From NCBI RefSeq assembly GCF_030704535.1, contig NC_081807.1:19444001-19508000 (forward strand): a stretch of DNA of 64,000 nt, in the 5' to 3' direction. Under the pieces are notes generated by a model, which made no database searches, was not told the origin of the DNA, and worked only from the letters and a program-made list of their open reading frames with translations. The stretch is from Vitis vinifera (taxonomy: Eukaryota; Streptophyta; Magnoliopsida; Vitales; Vitaceae). This document shows positions 22,178-33,189 of this stretch, one piece after another. Both the position numbers and the translations under genes were made by a program. The number at the start of each line of letters is the position of its first letter. The stretch's first letter is position 1.

Positions 22178-22640
22178 ATGCTCATGCCAAAATCAACCAG
22201 TGTCCAGGACCGAACGGGGAGCTATAGGAGACTTAATCTTTCTGACATCCTTCTTTATTCCCAAACCCTAACTTTCCCAAAATCTCTACTGTCACTGTTC
22301 CGCGGAAACACCATGGGCAACGACGCCAACTCTAACGACGAGTCGTCGCTTCTTGAAGAGCTTGGTATCAATAACCAGCAAATCTGGAGCAAGATGGTAC
22401 TGATTTTCAACCCTTTTCGTGTGAACCCGAATCTTCACAAGGACACTGATTTATCGGGTCCATTTTTGTTGTTGATGAGTTTCGGATTGTTTCAATTGCT
22501 CACTGAGAAGATACATTTGGGAATAATCTTGGGTTGGGTTATCGTAGCTGCTTTTGTTCTTATATGTGGTGTTCAACATTTTGGTTGGGAGGAATGGGAA
22601 TTTGGATCTTTACAGGTGTGATTAGGTATTGTATGCCAAA
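22178..22640 (+). pseudogene. YIP1-family (Rab-interacting Golgi membrane protein) gene fragment
   Basis: The open frame of 147 codons matches the plant YIP1/YIPF group. LLEELGIN, then NPFRVNPNLHKDTDLSGPF, then a hydrophobic span LLLMSFGLFQLL, are all family hallmarks. Near 22560 the frame slips: the expected continuation LYVVFN...GRNGNLDLYRC is present in another frame (to about 22620), followed by a stop. The rest of the multi-spanning Yip1 domain (about three more membrane segments) is missing. Intact family members act in ER-Golgi vesicle traffic. Several parental exons seem fused without introns, which would fit a retrocopy or transposon-captured fragment. A TATAAATATT box lies upstream at about 22095. 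Nonfunctional as a YIP1 protein. Confidence 0.7.
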
Positions 22641-23270
22641 GAGATTGATCTGTTGTTTGTTGCAATAAAGCGAGCTTCTAGTTTTTGATTTAGCAGTTTT
22701 AATTCATCCAATCATTCTCCGGGTAATTTTTTATTGAAAAATCTTATGAGTTGATGCATATTTTCATTATGACACTGCTTTTTTAATGTTAATCTTATAC
22801 GCCTATTTGCATCCCACTTTTTTTTTTTTTTCTTTCTTTTGTTCAGATAACTTAACTTTGCTAACCTCCTATTGGATGCAATCCTTTTAGTTTTCCTTTT
22901 AGGTGTAGGCCTCTTCCTTGGTGCTTTTTTCTTCTTTTTGAAGATGAAGCCGGGAGTCTTTGAATTTAATTTATTCCCTTTAGCTTTTTCATATCATTCT
23001 TTCAATCTTCATGGAGGCTACTCAAGAACTGCAACTACAAACCAGATGTTAGTTACTCGGTATTTAGATAGAAGACTCCCACAGCACTATTAAGGAAGCA
23101 GCTCAAGTTCTCCATGCAATTGGTTTTTAATTCAGCACAATTTTTTTTTTTCATAAAGCTGTTGATGAATCTAAGTTTGGACACAACCATATCAATTTGG
23201 TAGGTTAGTTTCTATTGCTCCTACTAATCTATTGAATTGATTAAATATATTAAATTATTTTTGTGTTTCA
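22641..23270. other. Intergenic stretch between two gene fragments
   Basis: The 73-codon frame at 22872 begins with a hydrophobic run but has no recognisable family motif, so I do not call it. Nothing else is recognised. Confidence 0.35.
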
Positions 23271-23274
23271 AACC

Positions 23275-23620
23275 AGTTGAAAACAGAGAAAGAAGCTCAC
23301 AAAGTGATGCAAAAGTCAGTGGTAATCAACCACATCTTCCTAAACTCATACACTACAAGTGGTGGTTTCTAGCGGTCAACTACACCCTCTTTCTTCTTAC
23401 TGGCTAATCTACAATCACTCTCTTGGGAAGATTGTTCTATGACAAAGGCGAAAATAGCAAATGGATGGACACATTTGTTCAATCAGCAAGGGAACTTCCC
23501 AATCCTCATTCCCCTCTTCCTTTTCTTCTCACCACCAGCCAAATCCACGCCTTGTTGGCCTCTCAAAGGCTTCTTTTCATATATAGTTTCAACAAGGTGC
23601 TTTTTCAAAATGCATTAAAG
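23275..23620 (+). pseudogene. Purine permease (PUP) gene fragment
   Basis: The frame reads KWWFLAVNYTLFLLTG, then a UAA (near 23406), then LLGRLFYDKGENSKWMDTFVQ. This matches the first membrane helix and the loop of plant purine permeases, which typically read LLGRxYYxxGGxSKWxxTxVQ. Near 23490 a frameshift occurs, after which NFPILIPLFLFF follows in the next frame, again as in the family. PUPs are plasma-membrane importers of adenine, cytokinins and some alkaloids with about ten helices. Only the first helix and a half survive here, so this is a dead fragment. It sits in the same 4-kb island as the YIP1 fragment, between two Copia relics. Confidence 0.7.
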
Positions 23621-25864
23621 CCCCTCTTCTTTTTTTTTTGGTCCAAAATTATCTTTCCTTTAATTTAGTAACGATCTATATCTGTTCATTACAAGTGGAA
23701 ACAATGTTAGACTTTCTGATTATAATATATGTTGTCTTAGAATTTTGATTTAGTCATAGTTGTTGTATATTCTACAAAATGTTATCATTTAGAGTATCAT
23801 GTAATCATTTTTTTTTTAATTATTTCTAATTGGAAAAGGAATCATCAAGAATTAGAGATATTTTCATCATGTTGTAGATCCTATAAGCCCAAGTGGTTAA
23901 TAATAAGAATTTGAGAAATGGAAAATGTTCTCTATGGTAAATGATATAGGTTTGTCTATAGACATTAAAACCTGCTAGTTCATATTGGTTCTTGTTTTCT
24001 TTCTTTCTTTCTTTTCTCTCTCATAACTTACCCAATACTGATTACTGCCTAGCTTGACTGAAAGCTAATAACAGTTTATTTTAGTAGATTTTAGTCTACA
24101 CAACTCCTTTTGTAATCCATGTTCCTTTAGTTCCTTTCTTAATTTTTTCAATATACATGGATGTGGAAACTTTTATATATCAATCATTTACTATAATAAT
24201 AATCATGTAAATTTGGTCCATTTTCCCATTCACTATAATTGATTAACTTAGGAGCTGTATGAAGAGGAAAATGACATGGATCAGTGTCTGACAATAATAG
24301 GTAACATCTGATACAGGCTCTTGGTATTAAAATGACAATACATTGAATAATAGAGTTGTAGAAAAAGGTTCACTGGCTTGCCTCATTTAAATTAGTTGAA
24401 TGTCTGAAGAATGCATCAATTGAATGCATTACTTTAATATTTCCGGATCTTAACTCCATTTTTAGGTTTTTTTTTTCTCTAGTCATTCAAGTTTTGTACC
24501 TTCATGAGTCTCTTATGAGATATTTATTTTAAATGGTATATTCTGACTGTTGAAAACAATATCTCTAGTGAAACAAAGATCTGATGTTGTTAGAATGAAG
24601 CCTATCCTCTTAGATGTTAGGTCATTCATTTTGGAGATTAGAAGTGTATACTAGTGAACCAGATATTTTGCTTCAAGGTAAGTTTTATATGCATCATTTT
24701 GAACTATTAATAAATTCCAATTTATAAGTTTTATATATTGTTGGTTTGTTTCTAAATTGTCCTGCAATTAGAAACAGAGTGTGATTTCTAATTTTTCTCC
24801 ACTTACGAAATTAGAAAACCTACCTATATCTTCAACATGTATAGAGGTCCCTTCAACAACAACCACCAACATTAGAGGCTGTAATCTCTAGTCTCTCATA
24901 TTTGACACATGTAACACGTGCCACCCTCTGGTTGGAAATTGTGAGGGGATCAAAAGTCTTTCCTGCATATTCACTTGCTGAAAGTAAATAAAAGACGACA
25001 GATAGTGGTAATTTTTCATTTTTGTTTACAAGCTGTGTCAGATTAAAATTATTAGTTTGGTGTTTTTCTACCACCATATCAAAATAGGCTTGCCTTAGAC
25101 CTATACGCAGAAGGAACCTCTATGTTCCATTTGTTTCTACTTTGGATAGTAGTAGTCAGAAATTGAGTAGTAAGAGTTTGAGTTCGCAGCGGTGCAGTAG
25201 GTTTGATGCACAATTGTGTGCAATTCAATGTGATGAGAATATAGCTCCTTGTCTATTGATCTCTTACATCCTATTTCATATATCATTATCCAAGTTTTGA
25301 ATTTGTGTTGTAGGAAATTCACCATCTAAGTTTCAAATTCATTCGGGAGATTATGTTGCTTTTCTATAATTTGTTAGATGACATAACTCCTTATTGGAAC
25401 CCATTACTAATTTTTGTGCTTAAAAAATATTAATACTTGGGAGTTTCCCTTTGTCTCTTGCTTACCTTCAAAGGCATGGACAGAATGTCTGCTAGGTTTT
25501 CTATTTATTAGTAGCCACCAACCATTCACCTCAACCCAGATAGACAATCTTTAGAGGACAATTATCTTAAGGCTTTGTTTGGTTCTTGGAAAGTACTAAG
25601 GAAAGAAAAAAAAAAAATACCAAGGAAAATTATTTTCTCATGTAAGAAATAATTGGCAATCAACTTTACTTGTATATTACAACTGAGTTCTTATTTGGTT
25701 AATTTTTATATGTTGAATTTATATAAATAAAGAAGAAGAATGGATATGTTGGTATATCCTCTGTTTTCGGCCATTGGTGTTTGAGAATGGTTTGATGTTT
25801 TTTGGGAAAAGTGAAAACAATTTTGGAAAATTTGATATCCCAATGAAATATAGTAGAGAATATT
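23621..25864. other. Intergenic DNA, nothing firmly recognised
   Basis: The stretch is AT-rich with slightly more balanced composition around 24840-25330. Reading frames there (for example minus strand 25077-24853) have no motif I can name. They could be exon fragments of a captured gene, but I cannot support that. Confidence 0.35.
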
Positions 25865-27411
25865 GAATTAAAGACCAGACATCAATGAATTGAGGACTCT
25901 AGGCATCAATGGAATCTTAATTTCTGTGTGTTTTCTTCTTACCTCATCAATGAATTCCTCGCGTAATTTTCTTGCAGTCCATAAAGGTTCAAGTCTGCAA
26001 TTGTTTTGATGATTTCTGGAACATATAGGAGCTGCTTTTGAGGCAAGTGACTTGGAAGGAACAAATGGAGATGAAAATGATGTATGTCCAATTTGGTGAA
26101 TAGAAAGGCCCTTACCATTTCCCACGAAGACTTGATCTAATGCAAAGAATCGTGTTTTGGTCATGAGATTGTTGAGGTCAGACATAAGGTGATTTGTTGC
26201 TTTGGAGTTTGGGTACCAATTGGTGTCTTGTGAGATTTCTGGTGTTGCAAGCTATGTGGATGTAGAAGAGATGCCAGGGGAGAATTGTGGAAGGTGAGCT
26301 ATGTTCCCTTAAGGACGATACCCTTGAAATTGTGAGGGTCTAATGAAGGATTAATCAAATTGATAGTACCACTGCATGACTAGATGACCCTTTCTCCCAC
26401 AGAGTTGACATTGGGGTTTGTTGTTTCCTTCACAAGAACTTCTGCCATGTTGTCCTCTTCCCAATTGAGAGAAGTTTCCATGGAAGTTGTCTTCCATATC
26501 CAGAGAATTCGTGAGATCTTGTTAAGTACTGAGATCTTTGGTTAAAGTGTGAAGAACCATTGGTTGTGGCTAAGTTGACTCAGATAGGGTTGGAAAATTC
26601 TGAACTCTTGATGCTTTTCTCAATGCGACTTTCTTAAGCAAGGAGTGCTTCAATTTCTTCAACAGTCAGTCTTTGAGCTTACAGAGATAATAAAAGTTTC
26701 ATATTCTGGAGGAAGGCCTTCAAAGATTGCATCTATATGATCTTTGGCAAAAAGGTTATGGCCAACTAGGGCAAGAATATTTCTGATATTGACGAGGTAG
26801 TCATTTACAAGTAGGTCTCCTTTCTTAGTGTTCTGCAGTTAAGTCTTTCATTGGGTTACTTTGGCTCGTACTTGGGTGGCTAAATACAGATCAAAAGTTT
26901 TCCATATCTGGGCTGAAGTACCACAATTCACCATGCGTGTGAGAATAGCATCAGATATGGACATAAGAATCCAAGACATGATGAGTTGATCTTGTTGTTC
27001 GTAGTCTATAAACTCAGGGTTTATGCGATGTTGGGTTTCATCATCTTGACATAGAAGTTTTAAGGGCAAGACTGAGTAATTGGTGAGAAAATGCTGCAGC
27101 TTGTGTCCTCTTAATGTTGTCAATACTTGTTTCCTCCAAACCAGAAAACTGTTGTTGTCCAATTTGGATGAGATTGGGTGGGGAAAGGAGACAGGTAAAA
27201 AACTGGCGGTTCTTGAGATGTCTCCCATGGTGCACATGGAAGAGATTTCCATGACTAAGACAGAACCTGCTTTGATACCATGTTGAAAAAGGAGAAAGAA
27301 TAGAAAGGAGAGGATAGATATATATGAAAGAAGAAAGATTGCAGGGAGCTTTTAAAAGGAACTAACCATGCATTAGAGGTAAGATGTAGTTGTAACTAAT
27401 TCTCTCTAACA
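25865..27411 (-). mobile_element. Copia relic B with short 5' LTR, primer site and gag
   Basis: The 5' LTR is at 27281-27411 (131 bp; TGTTGAAAAA at the left, TCTCTCTAACA at the right). Next to it the minus strand reads ATGGTATCAAAGCAGG, an initiator-Met-type primer binding site. A gag frame follows at 27252-26848, with the features FPHPISSKLDNNSFLVWRKQ and a SWILMSIS motif. Further broken gag follows, then a zinc-knuckle region (about 26400) and protease-region remnants to 25868. No pol domains or 3' LTR are found. The short LTR suggests a small-LTR Copia lineage. Relic A at 20780-21690 is its paralogous copy. Confidence 0.7.
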
Positions 27412-27703
27412 ATATTAAAATACGGAACTAATGCTTTTAAATGCACTTTTAATAGAGATGCTACTAGCAAAAGTAATACAGATGCTACTAGCAAGGGTAT
27501 GTAGATAAAAAGTTCAACACGGGTAGGTATACATTAAGAGCTCTTTTGATAAAATTTCTCAAATGGAAATAGAAACAGATATAGGCTCTTGAGAAACAAT
27601 GACATAGAGGTATTATCTAATAAGGGCAAGAACCATATATATTGATAATAAGGAGCCAAATTTATTTCTCTAGTTAAGCAATGACACAACTCAAAGCTTT
27701 CTT

Positions 27704-29323
27704 TCAATCAATGTCCCTTTGATATGGAAGAGGTGGGATGCTTTGTTCATACCTGAAAAAATTCTGAGGGTCCACAGCAGTCTTCACTTTCACCAACCTG
27801 TCAAAATTGTTCATAAAGTACTTAACCCCATATACCTTACCTTCTTGGTAGCTATCTTTACCATTGTGGCTAATACCAATATCAATATCTCTATAGTTGA
27901 GATATGAACCTCTAGGGGACTTGGACACAAGTGGGGTCATGTAGCTATGAAGCTCTCTTATCAAGTTCACATACTTCTTGTCTGCTTCAGTCCCTTCTTC
28001 ATGCCAATTCACTGAGTACTGGATCTTGAATATGTTCCCAGCGCGATGTGGGAAGGGGGTTTCAGATGCGGGGATTTCACTCATTCGCCCTCCGTATGAA
28101 TTGAACACCATCCCTGGTTTGCCTAATTCAATCATCTTCTTCCACAGCCCTTCTAGACCATCCTTGGACATGGGTTTCTGCATGTAGTCTGACTTCGCCT
28201 TAAAGAATTTCACTGACTCTAGGGTCCGGTTTAGCAGAACATTCACTGATGTTCTGTTATCGAAATTAGCCCAGTAGAGGACTGATTCAATCCAGCTCAT
28301 TTCCTTGCAGTCCTCTTTCTTTAGCCCTAATTCTGGGAAATCCTTGTTCATCACTGAAATGAGACGGGTCGCGTCTCCAAGAAACAGTGATATGAAGGTC
28401 ACCCTAACAGTCTTGGAGGACCCATTGTCGCTTTTCACCGTGATAGGTTGGAGGAGAAGCCTCATGAAAAGATCATTATCGATCTTGTCAGTGATGTGCT
28501 GCCACTGATAGACTAAGTCAGTGGCGTTTTGGGCCAGGGTCTTCTCGACCCGAAAAACTGTAACAATTTCGGGCACTCGGACAAGCTTGACCTTATATGA
28601 CAATATGACTCCAAAGCTAGCTCCGCCACCTCCTCTAATGGCCCAAAAGAGGTCTTCTCCCATGGACTTTCGATCGAGAATGCTGCCATTAACATTGATT
28701 ATCTGGGCATCCACAATATGATCAATAGAGAGTCCATATTTTCGCAACATATTACCATAGCCCCCACCACTCAAGTGCCCGCCTACACCCAGAGTGGGGC
28801 AAACCCCAGCTGGAAATCCATGGACTCTGCTTTTCTCCCAAATTCTGTAGTAGAGTTCTCCTAGGGTAGCACCAGCTTGAACCCAAGCAGTTTCATCAGT
28901 GATATTCACGTTGATGGACCGAAGATTGAACATATCAAGGATGAAAAATGGGACATCAGAGACAGAAGATAGGCCATCGTAGTCATGGCCACCACTTCGG
29001 ATTTTTAGCAGTATGCCGATGTCTCTAGAGCAAATTATGGCAGCCTGGACTTGGGATTCATCCGAGGGGGTGACAATGATCAAGGGTTTGGGCGTGGAAG
29101 ATGTGTTGAACCGTTCGTTTCGGATATAAGATCGAAGCACATTTGTGAATGAAGAATTTGTTTGGGCGTAGACTATTGATGAAGCTTGGTGAGATGGGGC
29201 TGAATGGTTTGATAGGCATTGAACAAAGGTATCATATACTGAATCTGAAGCTGCATATGATGAAACAAGAAGAAAACCAAGAAGGAGAAGTAGCAGACGA
29301 AAGGAAGACCTTGACATCTCCAT
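27704..29323 (-). CDS. Intact BBE-like (reticuline-oxidase-like) secreted FAD oxidase
   Basis: Intronless frame of 539 residues, the usual length for plant BBE-like enzymes. Residues about 8-25 form a signal peptide, and several N-glycosylation sites (NSS, NVT/NIT, NRT) follow. The FAD-binding domain covers about residues 75-250, with the two flavin-linking residues His113 (RSGGHDYDGLS) and Cys175 (GVCPTLGVGGHLSGGGYG). The BBE domain is C-terminal, with YLNYRD near residue 480 and DPQNFFRYEQSIPPLP at the end. Known relatives oxidise benzylisoquinolines, oligogalacturonides, cellodextrins or monolignols, releasing hydrogen peroxide; this substrate cannot be told from sequence. It is close to the disrupted copy at 11308-19292, including 3' flanking DNA, so both come from a tandem duplication. 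The start chosen is the ATG that aligns with the paralog and begins the signal peptide. Confidence 0.95.
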   Translation of the reverse strand: MEMSRSSFRLLLLLLGFLLVSSYAASDSVYDTFVQCLSNHSAPSHQASSIVYAQTNSSFTNVLRSYIRNERFNTSSTPKPLIIVTPSDESQVQAAIICSRDIGILLKIRSGGHDYDGLSSVSDVPFFILDMFNLRSINVNITDETAWVQAGATLGELYYRIWEKSRVHGFPAGVCPTLGVGGHLSGGGYGNMLRKYGLSIDHIVDAQIINVNGSILDRKSMGEDLFWAIRGGGGASFGVILSYKVKLVRVPEIVTVFRVEKTLAQNATDLVYQWQHITDKIDNDLFMRLLLQPITVKSDNGSSKTVRVTFISLFLGDATRLISVMNKDFPELGLKKEDCKEMSWIESVLYWANFDNRTSVNVLLNRTLESVKFFKAKSDYMQKPMSKDGLEGLWKKMIELGKPGMVFNSYGGRMSEIPASETPFPHRAGNIFKIQYSVNWHEEGTEADKKYVNLIRELHSYMTPLVSKSPRGSYLNYRDIDIGISHNGKDSYQEGKVYGVKYFMNNFDRLVKVKTAVDPQNFFRYEQSIPPLPYQRDID

Positions 29324-30433
29324 TTCTTCAATTTTCTAGTGGCCCTCAAGAGAGTTTATTTTTTATTTCTTTAATTTAATTTAATATATTTTTTTGTCTG
29401 TTGATAGACCCACTTACTTGTATGATTAGTATTGATAGTCTGTTTGTAGACCTCAACAGATGGCAAGCTCATATGGAATGAAAAGGTGTGAATTTTGCTT
29501 TTTGTCAAGTTTTGGTAATGGAGAAAGATAAGTAAATAACAGTTATTGTTATTTGATTCTCCATTTTCATAATCTTTTTAAGAAAAATAAGAGAATTATT
29601 TTAATATTTTTTCTTACATCTTTTTGCAATATTATTTTGTTTATCTTTTCCATGGTATCTAAATATAAAAAGTAAAATTTTAAATATTTTTCCATTTTTT
29701 TAAAAAAAAAAGACTTTTTAGGGAAAAAAAATAACATAATTAAATTTATCCTATTTATAATTTATAGATAATCCTTATGATATTTCAAAGATTTTTATAG
29801 ATAATCCTTGAATTTAAAAAAAGATTTTTAAAATGGAATTTCAATGAAAATTTTGAAGGGCCATGGGAAAACTCCTTTTTCATTACCTAGGCAAAAAGTA
29901 CCTCATTATTATTGGTGTCTACAAAAGTGTAACATATATTGAAAATATTTATTAAAATATTATTCTCTCCAAACTATTTCTAAAATTACGAGAGTTTGTT
30001 GTGAGTGAGATTCCATGTGGACCTGTCTGTTGAAAAGATAAATTCAGTATCTAATTATTGAAAAGACCAATTCAATGTAAAATTAGAATTGGTCTTTTTA
30101 ACATACGAGTTTAGTGTAAAATTAGAACTTGTTTATTAAAAAAACACTGAGTTCAATGTAAAATTATTCCATGTAAAGTTTTTGTCTTCTAAATTATCTT
30201 TTAATAATTTTAAATTATCTATAAATAGCAACTTTTTTTCTAAACCTATAAAATAGCTCAAGTTTTTTGTCTTCTAACCTTGGCATGTTGGTTGCATGGT
30301 TTTTATTTATAATTTAATTTTCCAACAAACCAAACCATAGAAATTAATAAATAATGACATAATGTTTCTGATTGATTTATTTATTTTTAAAGACTTAACA
30401 AATCTAGTTGAAAAAATATATTTAAGAAGCACC

Positions 30434-30434
30434 C

Positions 30435-30482
<48 letters not shown>
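30434..30482. repeat. (AAT)n microsatellite
   Basis: About 16 uninterrupted AAT units. Confidence 0.95.
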
Positions 30483-30532
30483 CATCAAGAAACAATTTTA
30501 ATCTTTTAAGAATATTATAATCCATTTAACAA

Positions 30533-30638
30533 AAATTTTAGAAAGTATTTGTAATATTTTTAATACTTCAAATTTTTTACCATTCAAGTGTTAGAATGGT
30601 TTAAAACATTTTTTTAAATCACTACCAAACACTCTTAA
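30533..30638. mobile_element. MITE, copy 2 of 4
   Basis: The right arm AAATCACTACCAAACACTC and the inner pattern TTTAGAAAGTATTTGTAATA match the family; the left terminus is truncated. Confidence 0.5.
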
Positions 30639-30837
30639 CATGATTACAAGAATTTTATAGAATGTATCATCAACACTTTAAACAAGATAAATCAAATTCA
30701 ATTTAGGTGATTAACAAAACAACTATACTTTAGGTGCAGTTTCACTATTTTCACTCAAGCAACGGGACAAAGTTTATCAATTAAAAACATATCAAAAAAA
30801 CATACGGGGAAACACTCACATGCTCAATCACACTAAA

Positions 30838-30950
30838 TGGTAATGATTTTAGGAAGTGTTTCTAATTTTTTTAACACTTTAAAACTTGTATTATTTAAGT
30901 ATTAGAAATATTAGAAATGTTTTCTAAAATCACTACCAAACGCACTCTAA
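30838..30950. mobile_element. MITE, copy 3 of 4
   Basis: The left arm TGGTAATGATTTTAGGAAGT pairs with the right arm TTTCTAAAATCACTACCAAA in a nearly perfect hairpin about 113 nt long. Confidence 0.65.
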
Positions 30951-31772
30951 CTCTAAGTAGCAAGATGTTTCCTATGAGAGTATAAGAAAATGCTAAGACA
31001 CCTCGTGGTTGCTAAATAACAAAAAATTCAAGTATAGACATATGCGGAAAAAGATTAATTTGGCCCGGCCAACAATGATACAAATGAATGAAACTAAGAT
31101 AAATAAGTACAAACAACCGAAATTATAACATCATAGGATTGGTAATGCATTTTCGACAAATGCCATAACAAAAAATACAAATTTTTTTTTTAGTGTAGCC
31201 AAACAGTAAGCATAACAAAGAACAACATATGAAGTGCTTTTGACATATATAGCATTACAGCCAACAGCTCCATCACATGGAATGGAACATTATAATATGT
31301 ATGAGTAACACCTGCGTTCTAACTTGTTGCTCAGACGGTAAGCGATTTTTCAGAATACACGTTATGAGGGTAGGATGATAACATTAAAAGTCATTGGAGT
31401 TACCTGTCTCAAACACCACTTCAAGAAACATATTTTAGTAGGCTTTTGGCTCACTTTTGAAAACAGAAAAGGAGATGACTCCGTTGTCTACCACCAAAAA
31501 TCTGCCAAATCAAACCCAAAAGTTCAATGCCATTGCCTTAGAAAAGGTCTACATCCCTCCAGAAGCGCAATCTCTTGATTCTAAGGAATTTTCCCCCAAG
31601 TCCCCAACTAGTGAAGAGATCCTTAACACGGGAATTGAGACATTGAATGGATCAATTCCCAAATGAACTCCTGGTGCAACATGATTCCCAAACTTATAAT
31701 TGGTTCTAGAAACAGCCAGGGTTCCGATCACCATAATGGATATTAACAGACCGGAAAATCTTGGTATGTCAA

Positions 31773-33170
31773 TCAGACCAAACTCAGTCCTGGAAGTTTA
31801 GAGGCATTCCTCTCATCCATCAATCTTCTCACCCTCTCAACATCCCAAAACCTTCCAACACCAGCAAAGATGTTGGACAAAAGGACATAATCCCCCCCAT
31901 ATTTTCTCTCCATCTCTAATATCTTCCTTGTCACTCTTGCGCCCATCTCAACATTACCATGAAAGCTGCAAGCACCCAAAAGCGTTCTCCAAATTACAAC
32001 ATTAACCACATCATCAGGAAACTCCAAAGCCATCTTTTCTGCTTCATCTAGCCTCCCAGCCCTGCCCAACATGTCAATTAAGCCTCCATAATGCTTAACA
32101 TCTGGCGACATTTGATATTCATTAACCATCTTTGCGAAAAACTTGAGCCGCCCCTCCTCAACCAATCCTCCATGACTACAAGCATTTAAAACACTCAAGA
32201 ATGTTATTCGGTTTGGTTTCAAACATTCTTTCAAAATTTCTAGGGCTTCTTTCGCCATTCCATGCATTGCAAATGCGGAGATTACTGATGTCCATGAGAC
32301 CAAGTTTCTGCTCTTGGCAGCTATTTCTCCAAAGACCCTTGATGCTCTCCATGCACCCACACTTTGCATAAGTATCTAGAAGGGAATTTCTAATTCTGAT
32401 ATCCGATGCATTTAACCCGCTTTTCTCTCCATACATGTGGACCAATTGGCAAAGCTCAAGAGCCCCAAGATTTGAAATGGCTGGGAAAATGGCTAAAAGT
32501 GCTATTTCAGTAGGTTTGATACCCTCATCTATAAACATAGTGCGGAACAAAGCTAGAGCTTGCTTTGGTTGGTTCATCCGAGTGTATCCGTCAATAATAG
32601 TAGTCCATGAAACAACTGTTGGCATTGGCATCTCATCAAAAAGAGAACGAGCAAGATGAAGCTCACCCCATTTGGCTAGACCAGTAATCAATACATTCCA
32701 AGTGACAGAGTTTCTTACAGGCATTTCATCGAGCACTTGCTTAGCTTCAAGTAAAGCCCCACAGACTGCATACACGTTTAGCAAAACAGTATGTAAATAG
32801 ACATGAAATTCAAATCCAGCCTTAAGAGTAAGAGCATGGAGTTGAAGTCCTCCCTTGCGGTGCTGTAGATAAGCGCATGCCTTGAGAAGGAAAGAAAAGG
32901 AGAAACTGTTGAAGGTGGAGGAGAGACATGATGGAGGCGGAGGTGCCTGAAGAGCAAGAAAGCTTCTTGGGGGAATGTGCCGAGAGAATAGTGTCGAAGC
33001 AAAGTGTTCCAAGATGTAAAATCCATAAAGTGGTAATGTGCACCAGTGGTGATCAAGTGAGAGTGGAGTTGTTGCATTGCACTGCGTCTGGTTTGGTGTT
33101 TAAGAAGAAGAGAGAGCAAGTTCCTTTGTTGGAGATGGGCAGCCAGCTTGATTGTGAGACTGAGTGTCAT
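31773..33170 (-). pseudogene. PPR (PLS-class, E-type) protein gene with two compensating frameshifts
   Basis: Minus-strand frames carry PPR repeats of the PLS type (VTWNVLITGLAKWGELHLARSLF-like and VVSWTTIIDGYTRMNQPKQAL-like). They end in LVSWTSVISAFAMHGM, a PNRITFLSVLNACSHGGL repeat and a partial E motif. Compared with the copy at 34940-36035, a 4-bp deletion near 32922 and a 2-bp deletion near 32345 shift the frame over the middle 570 bp and then restore it. Translation from the natural ATG at 33170 stops at 32778; a product starting at 33012 would have the middle only. Intact relatives (about 465 residues here) bind organellar transcripts for C-to-U editing or processing in mitochondria or plastids. 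Probably a pseudogene. Confidence 0.85.
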
Positions 33171-33189
33171 TGTTTACAGTGGGCAATCC

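Larger units (their letters stand above)
29395..31310. other. AT-rich intergenic DNA upstream of the intact BBE-like gene
   Basis: Contains a trace of the block repeated upstream of the other BBE-like gene (29395-29515), an (AAT)n microsatellite and two MITE copies. I see no gene. The poly-Tyr reading frame at 30307-30525 is only the microsatellite read in frame. Confidence 0.5.

Noticed and set aside
22872..23093. A small membrane protein gene of 73 codons
   Set aside because: The hydrophobic start is the only feature; no homology pattern, splice context or conserved neighbour supports it.
24853..25325. Minus-strand frames of 74 and 62 codons
   Set aside because: No motif is recognised and the frames are short and isolated.
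30307..30525. Poly-tyrosine protein
   Set aside because: It is the (AAT)n microsatellite read in one frame.
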